Of a stretch of DNA of 26,418 nt, positions 7,941 to 17,146 are shown in pieces. Made by a program: the position numbers and the translations under genes. The notes beneath the pieces were generated by a model. The model searched no databases, was not told where the DNA came from, and worked only from the letters and a program-made list of their open reading frames with translations. The stretch is from Verrucomicrobiota bacterium (lineage in GTDB: Bacteria > Verrucomicrobiota > Verrucomicrobiia > Verrucomicrobiales > DEV007), in assembly GCA_020629815.1 (NCBI GenBank), contig JAHDCN010000009.1, positions 1 to 26,418 on the forward strand. The letters run 5' to 3'. Position 1 is the stretch's first letter. The number at the start of each line of letters is the position of its first letter.

Positions 7941-8438
7941 TTACCGATTCGATTCAAACAATTCCGGCTGAAGAAAATCGGCGATCGGAGTTTTTTCGAG
8001 TGACTGAATCACTTCGCTAAACTCTCCGACATCCTGAAACTCTCTGTAGACAGAGGCGTAGCGAACAAAAGCCACAGGATCTATGTTCTGTAATCGCGCC
8101 ATGACCAACGGTCCAATGGCACGGCTGGGAACTTCGCGCAGCGAATCTGCGGCCAATTCGTTGGTAATCTCTTCTACAGCAGTCTCAAGGGTGTCCAGCG
8201 AAACTGGTCGCTTCTCGCATGCTTTGATCAAACCTCCCAGCAGTTTCTCGCGCTTGAACGGCTCTCTGGTTCCATCCCTTTTTACCACGAGAATGTCGCT
8301 CCGCTCTACGGTCTCGTAGGTGGTGAAGCGATAGCCGCACTCCATGCATTTCCGACGGCGACGAATCGAGAAGCCGTCCTTGCTGGTGCGGGAATCGATG
8401 ACTTTATCATCGACACTGTTACATTTGATACAACGCAT
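7941..8438 (-). CDS. nrdR: Transcriptional repressor NrdR
   Basis: This gene encodes 165 residues from the ATG at 8438. That start gives the canonical MRCIKC terminus; an in-frame TTG at 8468 would add ten residues not found in the family. The zinc ribbon has its four cysteines at C3, C6, C31 and C34, with the basic segment SIRRRRKC between them. The ATP-cone runs from about 49 to 139 (VVKRDGTREPFKREKLLGGL at its start; DPVAFVRYASVYREF at its end). NrdR senses ATP/dATP through the cone and represses ribonucleotide reductase genes by binding pairs of NrdR boxes. Two such boxes lie 28-70 bases upstream of this start, so it probably represses itself. No ribonucleotide reductase gene is in the window. 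The C-terminal extension after the cone (about 25 residues) is usual. Confidence 0.97.
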   Translation of the reverse strand: MRCIKCNSVDDKVIDSRTSKDGFSIRRRRKCMECGYRFTTYETVERSDILVVKRDGTREPFKREKLLGGLIKACEKRPVSLDTLETAVEEITNELAADSLREVPSRAIGPLVMARLQNIDPVAFVRYASVYREFQDVGEFSEVIQSLEKTPIADFLQPELFESNR

Positions 8439-8455
8439 GAACGAAGCGGATTTTG

Positions 8456-8508
8456 CATCTTGCAACAATATGTTGGGGTGTCAAAAGGAAAAACACCACA
8501 ATATGTGG
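8456..8508 (-). promoter_or_regulatory. Probable nrdR promoter with two NrdR boxes
   Basis: On the nrdR coding strand the two cores read CCACATATTG (8508-8499) and CAACATATTG (8475-8466). The published NrdR-box core is CwAtATaTwG; the two sites match it at 8 and 9 of 10 positions. They are 33 bases apart, close to three helical turns, as is usual for paired boxes. A perfect TTGACA (8484-8479) lies between them, and a weak -10 candidate (CAAGAT, 8462-8457) follows at 16 bases. This arrangement would let bound NrdR cover the promoter. The box match is by eye and the -10 is poor. Confidence 0.65.
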
Positions 8509-8616
8509 AATTTGGACGAAAATGACTATCAAGTGTGATCCGTGATGGCTTCGCAAACGTGACGAAATTTACGTAGGATTTGGAATTTGTATTTTGACAA
8601 AGAAAATATGAAAATT

Positions 8617-10026
8617 CTACATGGGGGCGATTCGCTTCGAACCTACATCCGTGGTGAGGTTGACGTGAGCGTTGAAGCTGCGCAAAATCAGCTCATTCCG
8701 AATATCTGAATGCTCAGGACTGTGCCAAAGGTTGTTGTGTTCCCAGGGATCGTTCTTCAGGTCAAAAAGCTCACCGCGGTCGATACTGTGATAGACGTTC
8801 AGTTTGTAGCGATCGTCTCGATACATGGTGGCGAAGGTGCCGTTTCCGCCAGTGAAATGGGGAGCGAGAGCATCAAAGTATTCGCATCGAACAAAGTCGC
8901 GGATCTTTGTGTCCGGATCGGTTTTTCCCATGATCACCGGGAGCAGGGAATGGCCTTGATGAGAGTCCGGGATTTCCACTTCTGCGCATTCCAATAACGT
9001 TGCAGACAAGTCGAGGAGTTCGACCAGAGAATCTGATTGGACATCGGCCTGACCGGAAGGGTGACAAAAGATCAAGGGAACTCGAATCAACCCCTCGTAG
9101 AATCGGCAGCCTTTAAACATCAATCCGTTGTCTCCCAGGGTCTCGCCATGATCGCTGGTGAAAACAATGACCGTATTTTCACGAAGGCCGTTATCTTCGA
9201 GAAACTGGACCAAACGACCGAGCTCATCGTCGATCAGTTTGATCATGGCATAGTAGTCAGCTTGGGCCTGGTGGGCATCACACTGTTCCGGAGTCTGGCC
9301 TTTTGTTTGGAAATCGGCATCGACCAGTTCAGCCTGTGCAGCCAAATCAGATTCCTCAAAGTGGGGGCCAGGCATGTTTTCTGCGGAAAACTGATCCGCA
9401 TACTCTTTTGGAGGAGTAAACGGGGGATGCGGATCGTAGATATTGATGTTCAGCATCCACGGTTGGTCGGCCGGACGATCTTCGGAGATGAATTCTATGG
9501 CCCGTTCTGTGGCCCAGGTTGTCTGATGATATTTGCGTGGAACACGCTCTTCGCTTTCCCGCATTGCATTGAGATCACCGCCGTTTTCGCGAACCCAGTC
9601 TGCGTAGTCATGCTCACCTTCGGGCCAGTCGTCGCGCGGAGCGTGGGAAAATTTCCAATAACGGAACCCGTCGTCTTTCAGGCGGGGCTCTGTTCGCTTT
9701 CCGGAGCTTTGCAGGTGAAATTTTCCGATCAACCCGCAGTCGTAGCCGGAATCTGCAATCAGCTTGGATATCACAGGGCTGCGCTCCTCCGGGTAGGTAT
9801 CATTGCCATTGCGGGTATTGTGGACTCGCGACGGGTATTGCCCGGACATCACGCTGGCGCGGCTCGGCGTGCAGATGGGACTTTGGCAATAAGCGTGAGT
9901 AAAAGCCACCCCGGCTTTGACCAGCGAATCTATGACAGGTGTGGAGACGTGAGGATTTCCCAGAGCAGCAATCGTATCAAAGCGCTGCTGATCGGTGCAA
10001 TACCAGAGAATATTCGGGCGATTCAT
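8617..10026 (-). CDS. Sulfatase (type I, formylglycine dependent), no signal peptide
   Basis: This gene encodes 469 residues from the ATG at 10026 (MNRPNILWYCTDQQ, the typical start of the fold); an in-frame GTG at 10059 would add eleven residues without making a signal peptide. The catalytic signature C52-T-P-S-R56 followed by ASVMSGQYPSR is intact, so C52 should be converted to formylglycine. Metal-binding positions are visible near the N-terminus (TDQQRFDT) and in FTSDHGETLGDNG. The C-terminus carries the usual sulfatase block GELFDLKNDPWEHNNLW. The family hydrolyses sulfate esters of glycans or small molecules. Without an export signal this enzyme would act in the cytoplasm, after import of a sulfated oligosaccharide or monosaccharide. 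The substrate class cannot be told. The lipoprotein gene starts divergently 100 bases away. Confidence 0.93.
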   Translation of the reverse strand: MNRPNILWYCTDQQRFDTIAALGNPHVSTPVIDSLVKAGVAFTHAYCQSPICTPSRASVMSGQYPSRVHNTRNGNDTYPEERSPVISKLIADSGYDCGLIGKFHLQSSGKRTEPRLKDDGFRYWKFSHAPRDDWPEGEHDYADWVRENGGDLNAMRESEERVPRKYHQTTWATERAIEFISEDRPADQPWMLNINIYDPHPPFTPPKEYADQFSAENMPGPHFEESDLAAQAELVDADFQTKGQTPEQCDAHQAQADYYAMIKLIDDELGRLVQFLEDNGLRENTVIVFTSDHGETLGDNGLMFKGCRFYEGLIRVPLIFCHPSGQADVQSDSLVELLDLSATLLECAEVEIPDSHQGHSLLPVIMGKTDPDTKIRDFVRCEYFDALAPHFTGGNGTFATMYRDDRYKLNVYHSIDRGELFDLKNDPWEHNNLWHSPEHSDIRNELILRSFNAHVNLTTDVGSKRIAPM

Positions 10027-10126
10027 TTGCTGGAGTTTACGGAGGAAAAACACCGGCACCAGTCGAAATCGCAGAGCACGAAACTTGCCGGTTGCAAAAG
10101 CGATTCGAAGCGGCTACAGGATTGCC

Positions 10127-10432
10127 ATGAAATCGGTAAGTCATCTTTTTGCGGGTGTTTTGGCTTTAGTTGCGCTGTTTTCTTTTGGCTGCGAGCGCCA
10201 TTCTATTGAAGAAACGAAAGTGCTTCACGGTGGGCACGGCCATGGCGGGGATCACGGAGATGATCACGGCAAGGGTCATGATGACCACGGAAAGAAGAAA
10301 GACAGCAGCCATGGCGACAAAGCACATGGTAAAAAAGATGCCCACAGCACTGAAAAGGCTGAAGGCAAAAAAGCTCCCGCTAAGAAGGAAGCAGAAGCCA
10401 AAAAGGAGAAGCCCCGCGACGTGGGGATTTAA
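10127..10432 (+). CDS. Histidine-rich lipoprotein
   Basis: This gene encodes 101 residues from the ATG at 10127. The open frame continues further upstream, but only this start gives a signal peptide: MKS, a hydrophobic stretch (LFAGVLALVALFSF) and a lipobox-like FSFG-C22. After the lipid-anchored cysteine, residues 34-73 contain ten histidines mixed with Gly, Asp and Lys (for example GGHGHGGDHGDDHGKGHDDH). The rest (about 74-98) is a charged KKAPAKKEAEAKKEK-type tail with no fold expected. This looks like an unstructured periplasmic or outer-membrane metal-binding lipoprotein, for zinc, nickel or copper. No known family is recognisable because the composition is so biased. It stands alone on the plus strand and converges with the ClpX-like gene, 16 bases between stops. 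An AGG lies near the usual ribosome-binding distance. Confidence 0.8.
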   Translation: MKSVSHLFAGVLALVALFSFGCERHSIEETKVLHGGHGHGGDHGDDHGKGHDDHGKKKDSSHGDKAHGKKDAHSTEKAEGKKAPAKKEAEAKKEKPRDVGI

Positions 10433-10448
10433 TCTCCGTTTCCGAGGA

Positions 10449-11756
10449 TTAGGTCATCAGTTGCACGTCAACGTCGACCAGTCCTTTTTTCATCCGAAGG
10501 TGAACCTTTGATCCCTCGCCACCGCCGAAGGATTGAAAAGCCGCTTCTTCGAGATAAGGAACCAGGGAAGCTCTGAGTCCTCGCGCCCCGGTTTCACGTC
10601 GCACCGCAGCGTCGAGGACGTGTTCGATCACGTCGTCGTCAATTTTCAGTTCGACGCCTTCGCTTTCAAACTCGCGTCTGTATGAAGTGAGTAGTGTGTC
10701 TTCCAAAATCTGGCGGAGCACATCTTCTTCAAGAGGTTGAAAAGGAACCAGCCGGGAAAAACGGCCAAGAAGCTCAGGGAGGATTCCATAGTTGGCAAAG
10801 GCTTTGGTATTCTCCATCAGCTCGGTGCCAATTCGGGCGATCAATGCATCGTCGCTTTCGATACCGCTATAGTCCATATCGAAACCAATCCGGGATGCCC
10901 CTTTGGAAAGTTCCGCAGTTTCTTTTAATCCACTGAATGCCCCACAGGCGATAAACATCACATTGCGAAGGGGAAGGATGAGACGTTGTCCCATTCCGCT
11001 GTATCCAAAGTCGGTCGGAAACGGCGAGTGCTGGCCTGAGAGTAGATTGAGAAGGCTTCGTTGCACCCCGAATCCGCTCACATCTTTTGTCGTTCCCTCT
11101 CCGGCAAAGCGCGCGGAGGAGCGGCTGGCCGCGAGTTTGTCGAACTCATCCAGACAGACGATACCGCAGCTGGCCCAGCCTCTGTCTTGTTCGGCAGCTT
11201 CGTAGAGCTCCGAAAGTAGCATCAACACATCATCGCCGATGTAGCCGGTTTCTGAACACCGGGTGACGTCGGCGACAACGGTAGGAACACCTAAGATGTC
11301 CCGGAACAGCAGCTCCGTCAGAAAGGTTTTTCCGGACCCGGTGGCACCAAGAAACAGATAGTTTTCCCGCAAATGGAATTCATCCCGTGATACCTGATCG
11401 ACAAATTCCCGCCTCAGCCTTTGCATGTGGCGATACGCAAGGACGGCCCCTGCGCGTCTGGCGTAGTCCTGCCCTCGATAGCCGCGTTCCAGAAGTTTAT
11501 TCTCAATTTCCCTGGGATTCAGAGAGGGGATCTTATTGAGACGTTCGCCTACCGCATTCTTTTCTTCCTGGCTCAGGGCTTCACCGGATTCGGAGGTCAT
11601 ATTCGGAGTGCTAATTAAATCCCAGTTTTCCTTTTGTTCCTCAATGATCGAGGCAAAAAACTCTGGTTCTTCGCTGTCGCTAAAGTAGAGCGGCGATTCC
11701 TCCGGCATATCGGAGTCATCGTCAGCAAAAGGGTCGTGTTCTTCGTTGTAGGGCAC
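10449..11756 (-). CDS. ClpX-like AAA+ ATPase without zinc-binding domain
   Basis: This gene encodes 435 residues from the GTG at 11756; the next in-frame Met is residue 17. Walker A is GATGSGKT at 137-144, Walker B IVCLDEFDK at 199-207, a ClpX-type pore loop SETGYIGDD at about 168-176, an arginine-finger region LLGRFSRLVPF near 332 and a sensor-2 block RETGARGLRA around 387-396. A tripeptide IGF at 290-292 sits where ClpX carries its ClpP-docking loop. The usual N-terminal four-cysteine zinc domain is missing. In its place is about 60 residues of acidic sequence (DPFADDDSDMPEE; PLYFSDSEEPEFF). It is therefore an unfoldase of the ClpX/HslU branch, probably a paralogue with its own substrate specificity, able in principle to dock ClpP. 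The main clpX is not in the window. The neighbouring genes give no hint about its substrates. Confidence 0.88.
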   Translation of the reverse strand: MPYNEEHDPFADDDSDMPEESPLYFSDSEEPEFFASIIEEQKENWDLISTPNMTSESGEALSQEEKNAVGERLNKIPSLNPREIENKLLERGYRGQDYARRAGAVLAYRHMQRLRREFVDQVSRDEFHLRENYLFLGATGSGKTFLTELLFRDILGVPTVVADVTRCSETGYIGDDVLMLLSELYEAAEQDRGWASCGIVCLDEFDKLAASRSSARFAGEGTTKDVSGFGVQRSLLNLLSGQHSPFPTDFGYSGMGQRLILPLRNVMFIACGAFSGLKETAELSKGASRIGFDMDYSGIESDDALIARIGTELMENTKAFANYGILPELLGRFSRLVPFQPLEEDVLRQILEDTLLTSYRREFESEGVELKIDDDVIEHVLDAAVRRETGARGLRASLVPYLEEAAFQSFGGGEGSKVHLRMKKGLVDVDVQLMT

Positions 11757-11850
11757 GGGGAGAAAGGTTTGTTATTCTTAAATAGATTCCTTTAAAACCG
11801 AATCAGTCACAGAATATGCACCTTTCGTAGGTTTTCCCTGCGTTTCGTTC

Positions 11851-11892
11851 AAAAAAACACAAAATGAATGCACGGCGAAGTATCGTGCACTC
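11851..11892 (-). terminator. Rho-independent terminator after sdhB
   Basis: Reading leftward, GAGTGCACG and CGTGCATTC pair as a 9-bp stem (one G-T pair) around a 9-base loop. The stem is followed by ATTTTGTGTTTTTTT. It starts 33 bases after the sdhB stop, so it should end the sdhCAB transcript and separate it from the ClpX-like gene. Confidence 0.7.
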
Positions 11893-11924
11893 GACAAGCC
11901 TAAGCTGGCTGGGAAAGCAATTGG

Positions 11925-12677
11925 CTACTTTACCGCTTCTTTCACCGTCGCCGCGACGTAGTCCCGGTTCAGCTTTCCGATCACATCGGCACTGATCTCT
12001 TTCGGGCAAACGGCTTCGCACTCATATTGATTGGTGCAGTTCCCGAAGCCTTCGGCGTCCATTTGGCGAACCATGCCGAGAACCCGCTCGTCTTTTTGAA
12101 CTTGCCCCTGAGGAAGTTTGTTCAAGTGGGAGGCCTTCGCCCCTACGAACAACATAGCGCTGGCATTTTTACAAGCGGCAACACAGGCGCCACAACCAAT
12201 ACAAGCGGCCGAATCGAATGCTGAATCAGCATCCTCCTTAGGGATTGGGACTGAGTTAGCATCAACGGCAGAGCCAGTGCGAACATCGATATAACCACCC
12301 GCAGCAATGATTCTGTCGAATGAGCTACGGTCCACCATGAGGTCCTTCATGACTGGGAAAGCTCGTGCCCGGAAAGGTTCAATCCAGATCGTATCTCCGT
12401 CGCGAAACTTTCGCATGTGCAGTTGGCAGGTGGTGATTCCCTGCTGTTTGCTGTGTGGGACACCGTTGATGGTGAGAGAGCAAGCTCCACAAATGCCCTC
12501 GCGGCAGTCGTGGTCGAAGTGAATCGGATCGCCACCTTCTTCTACGATTCGCTCGTTCACTACGTCGAGCATCTCCAGAAACGAAGCATCTTCGGAAATT
12601 CCTTCCGCTTCGATTGTTTGCATGCTGCCTTCTGACTCCGGGCCGGCCTGCCTCCAGACTTTTAAGGTTAGATTCAT
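11925..12677 (-). CDS. sdhB: Succinate dehydrogenase/fumarate reductase iron-sulfur subunit
   Basis: This gene encodes 250 residues from the ATG at 12677, which lies 30 bases after the sdhA stop; the open frame upstream of it is just the intergenic gap. Cysteines for three clusters are visible: C58, C63, C66 and C84 for [2Fe-2S] ([16 protein letters not shown]), C159-C162-C165 with C169 ([11 protein letters not shown]), and C214, C220 and C224 ([15 protein letters not shown]). The last two sets are shared between [4Fe-4S] and [3Fe-4S]. The subunit passes electrons from the SdhA flavin to quinone at SdhC, in complex II on the cytoplasmic side of the inner membrane. It is the last gene of sdhCAB and is followed by a good terminator. 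Confidence 0.97.
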   Translation of the reverse strand: MNLTLKVWRQAGPESEGSMQTIEAEGISEDASFLEMLDVVNERIVEEGGDPIHFDHDCREGICGACSLTINGVPHSKQQGITTCQLHMRKFRDGDTIWIEPFRARAFPVMKDLMVDRSSFDRIIAAGGYIDVRTGSAVDANSVPIPKEDADSAFDSAACIGCGACVAACKNASAMLFVGAKASHLNKLPQGQVQKDERVLGMVRQMDAEGFGNCTNQYECEAVCPKEISADVIGKLNRDYVAATVKEAVK

Positions 12678-12707
12678 GGTAGACTTGGTTTTGTAGGAGT
12701 TACGCAA

Positions 12708-14705
<1,998 letters not shown>

Positions 14706-14727
14706 GATTACGATTCGAAGGTGAAAA

Positions 14728-15489
14728 TTATTGTTTGGCGATTTGTGCCTCAATCACAGAAGCTTTTGTGTCGGAATATCCGGAGGAATCGGCTTTCAAT
14801 AGTCCGGTCATGACAGCAACCGGAATGGAAATGAACCCAAGCCAGAGGGCGACCGCGAGAGCAATACCGATGATCTTGGAGGCATCCTTCGTTTTACCAG
14901 TTCGCAAACCCAGTGTTTGAAACATTGATGCAATTCCGTGGCTGAGGTGGGAACAAAGCAGCGTTAGCGCGACAATGTAAAAAAGGCTAACCAGAGGGTT
15001 TTCGAATCCTTTGATCACCATTCCCCAGACATCATGGCGTTCCGGCTGTGCCGGGTCCGCCATGTCGGCTAACTCTGGATTTACTCGAATGGTGAAATGG
15101 AAAATGTGGAACACCAGGAAAGCCAGGACAATCAAACCGCTCCAAATCATGATCTTTGAACTGCGGGAAGCGCGCATCGTAGCATTGTGAGCATATTGTG
15201 ATCCTTTGGCTGAGCGATTCTGGCGGGTAAGGGCAACAGTAGCTGCGATGTGCAAAACCAAGGCGACAAGAAGGCCGATTCTAAAAATCCAGACGCCTTT
15301 GCCATGACCCATTTCGTGCAAAAATTGCGCGTAGTCATTCAGGGCTCCGCGGCCTGTAAAAACCAGCAGGTTTCCGGCTAGATGCCCAATGAGGAAGAAA
15401 ACCAAAAATGCACCGGAGAGCGCGACCAGAATCTTCTTGCCGATCGAGGAATTCCAGAAGCTTATTACAGGCTGAATGAGCGAAACCAT
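14728..15489 (-). CDS. sdhC: Succinate dehydrogenase cytochrome b subunit (five-helix type)
   Basis: This gene encodes 253 residues from the ATG at 15489 ([19 protein letters not shown]); longer in-frame starts would add about 33 residues of leader sequence. Five membrane helices lie at about 18-45, 66-90, 112-135, 165-192 and 204-230. Histidines suited to two b haems occur in them: H36 (LIGHLAGN), H80 (LVLHIAAT), H128/H131 (FHIFHFTIR) and H181/H184 (CSHLSHG). One five-helix subunit with two haems, together with the gene order C-A-B and no sdhD, is the type B complex II known from Bacillus and epsilonproteobacteria. In such enzymes electron transfer to low-potential quinone may be coupled to membrane potential. 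It is the first gene of the operon, and a hairpin lies in its leader. Confidence 0.95.
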   Translation of the reverse strand: MVSLIQPVISFWNSSIGKKILVALSGAFLVFFLIGHLAGNLLVFTGRGALNDYAQFLHEMGHGKGVWIFRIGLLVALVLHIAATVALTRQNRSAKGSQYAHNATMRASRSSKIMIWSGLIVLAFLVFHIFHFTIRVNPELADMADPAQPERHDVWGMVIKGFENPLVSLFYIVALTLLCSHLSHGIASMFQTLGLRTGKTKDASKIIGIALAVALWLGFISIPVAVMTGLLKADSSGYSDTKASVIEAQIAKQ

Positions 15490-15510
15490 GGCTTGTTTGA
15501 TATTACGAAC

Positions 15511-15534
15511 AAAACCCGAAGCAAGACGGGTTCC
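15511..15534 (-). promoter_or_regulatory. Hairpin with following T-run in the sdhC leader
   Basis: On the sdh coding strand, AACCCG and CGGGTT pair around an 8-base loop, extendable by two G-T pairs to 8 bp, and are followed by TTGTT. The hairpin ends 21 bases before the sdhC ATG and could act as an attenuator or mRNA-stabilising leader structure. The T-run is short and no alternative pairing was worked out. Confidence 0.3.
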
Positions 15535-15625
15535 ATGCAGATAAAATTTCAGGCAGTAGTTACCAGATTTTTCCCGAATCTCCAACAAAAAGGGCTGGGA
15601 AAATCGCGGCTGCGTTAAATTCGGT

Positions 15626-17020
15626 CTATCTCTTCTGCAAAAGTGGCTTCACAAACTGATCGAATTGGCTGCGAAGGCTCTCGATTTTAGGCTTGGAAGT
15701 CGCTTTGTCCGCAAGGTTGGTAAACTGGCCGGGGTCAGTGTTCATATCATACAATTCCTCAGTATCGTCCTTGTAACGCATGTATGCGTGTGAAGCAGTT
15801 CTCATTCCAACCCCTCCACCTACGAATGAAAGGGCGTGGGTTTTGACGCGGGCTTTTGGATTCTGTAAAACCGGGACCAAACTTTCACCCTGGACTGCTT
15901 CGGGAGTCGGTATATCCAAAAGTTCCGTGAGGGTGGGGTAGATGTCGACCAACTCAGAAAGGGAGTCCGTTTGTCCCGGTGAATAGCCGGGAATCGACAT
16001 CAGCAACGGCACTCTAACAACTTCCTCATGCAGCTTCGATTTTTGCCAAAAGGTATGCTCTCCGAGATGGTATCCGTGGTCGCTGGTGAAGATCACAGCT
16101 GTGCTTTCGCGCAGACCGAGGCGATCGAGTTCATTCATCACTCTGCCTAACTGTTCATCCATAAACTCCACAGTCGCATAATACGCAGACCACATTCTTT
16201 GCTGGTTCTCCGGCCATTGGCCGATACCTGTTGTGTCTGAGCGAGTGCCTCCTTTGGCGAGTTTTGGCATATCGTCCAAATCTCCCGCCGGATTCTCCGG
16301 AAGCGGCATTTCTTCGTGAGGATACCGCTGGAAATATTGGACAGGTGCAACCGATGGGTAGTGCGGCCGGACAAACCCACAAGCAAGGAAGAATGGAGTT
16401 TGCCTGTCTTTTGCGCGCTCTTGCAGGAGTTCAATGGTCTTACTGGCAGCCTTGTAGTCAGGCTGATCTGAACCGTCGCCTTCGTAGTCCACCGCGACAA
16501 ACATGCGATGTGGCATTTTGGTCGATTGGCGATCCTTGAGCGACGTGGTGAAAATGTTTAGATTCAGGCAGGAGTAGTTTCCCGGGGTATGAGCTTCCAT
16601 GCCGGGCGCATTGAACTTTTCGGTCCAACAAGCTTCAACATCCTGGCCATCTGTCCCTGCAATGATATCGCCGGGCACCCGCATGTGAAAGATTTTCCCA
16701 ACTCTGGCGGTATAAAACCCATTGTTGCGGAAGTGCTCGCCCATCGTAAGACAGTCTTTGTCCTGGTAGCGACTTCGCATGAACGACCTCCTGGAAGGGG
16801 CGCAAACGGTGCCCTGGCAGTAAGCAGATCGGAAAAGCATTCCCTGCTCCGCCAATTTATCAATATTTGGCGTATGGCAGCGGGGATCATCATAGCATCC
16901 AAGAACAGATGCTTTCAGGTCATCAGAGACGAAGAAAAGAACATTTTTAATCTTCCCGGCAAATAAGGCGGATGTCGGTGACAAAAAGGCCAGAATTAAG
17001 ATCAAAACAAAGCGTTGCAT
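15626..17020 (-). CDS. Exported sulfatase, iduronate-2-sulfatase-like
   Basis: This gene encodes 464 residues. Residues 1-21 form a signal peptide (FVLILILAFLSPTSALFAG). The fold starts at KNVLFFVSDDLKASVLGCY with the metal ligands D33 and D34, and the formylglycine motif is C73-A-P-S-R77. Further landmarks are GKIFHM, FVRPHYP, FTSDHGYHLGEHTFWQKSKL (the iduronate-sulfatase-like HxxxW block) and the C-terminal ELYDMNTDPGQFTNLA. The sequence is closest by eye to the iduronate-2-sulfatase-like subgroup that is abundant in marine Planctomycetes and Verrucomicrobia. It should act in the periplasm or outside on sulfated polysaccharide; the actual glycan is unknown. It follows the sdhC start region by about 135 bases but is on the same strand upstream, so it is probably a separate transcript. 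The flippase gene diverges from it with a 126-base gap. Confidence 0.94.
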   Translation of the reverse strand: MQRFVLILILAFLSPTSALFAGKIKNVLFFVSDDLKASVLGCYDDPRCHTPNIDKLAEQGMLFRSAYCQGTVCAPSRRSFMRSRYQDKDCLTMGEHFRNNGFYTARVGKIFHMRVPGDIIAGTDGQDVEACWTEKFNAPGMEAHTPGNYSCLNLNIFTTSLKDRQSTKMPHRMFVAVDYEGDGSDQPDYKAASKTIELLQERAKDRQTPFFLACGFVRPHYPSVAPVQYFQRYPHEEMPLPENPAGDLDDMPKLAKGGTRSDTTGIGQWPENQQRMWSAYYATVEFMDEQLGRVMNELDRLGLRESTAVIFTSDHGYHLGEHTFWQKSKLHEEVVRVPLLMSIPGYSPGQTDSLSELVDIYPTLTELLDIPTPEAVQGESLVPVLQNPKARVKTHALSFVGGGVGMRTASHAYMRYKDDTEELYDMNTDPGQFTNLADKATSKPKIESLRSQFDQFVKPLLQKR

Positions 17021-17146
17021 CCATAAGAGTAGAAAGCTTTACCGGCACTGCACGTCAAAATATCAAATTATTGATTTTATGGATACTCAACTTACCGTTG
17101 CGACGCGCTTCGTTGCAGGACCTCGATGCGTTTTCCCCGATAATTA

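Noticed and set aside
9037..10209. A 390-codon plus-strand open frame opposite the sulfatase
   Set aside because: It is antisense to a gene with intact sulfatase motifs, has no recognisable domain, and runs through the divergent gap.
10431..10450. Inverted repeat AATCTCCG/CGAGGATT at the convergent stops of the lipoprotein and ClpX-like genes
   Set aside because: It has an internal mismatch and no T-run on either side, so a terminator call is not supported.
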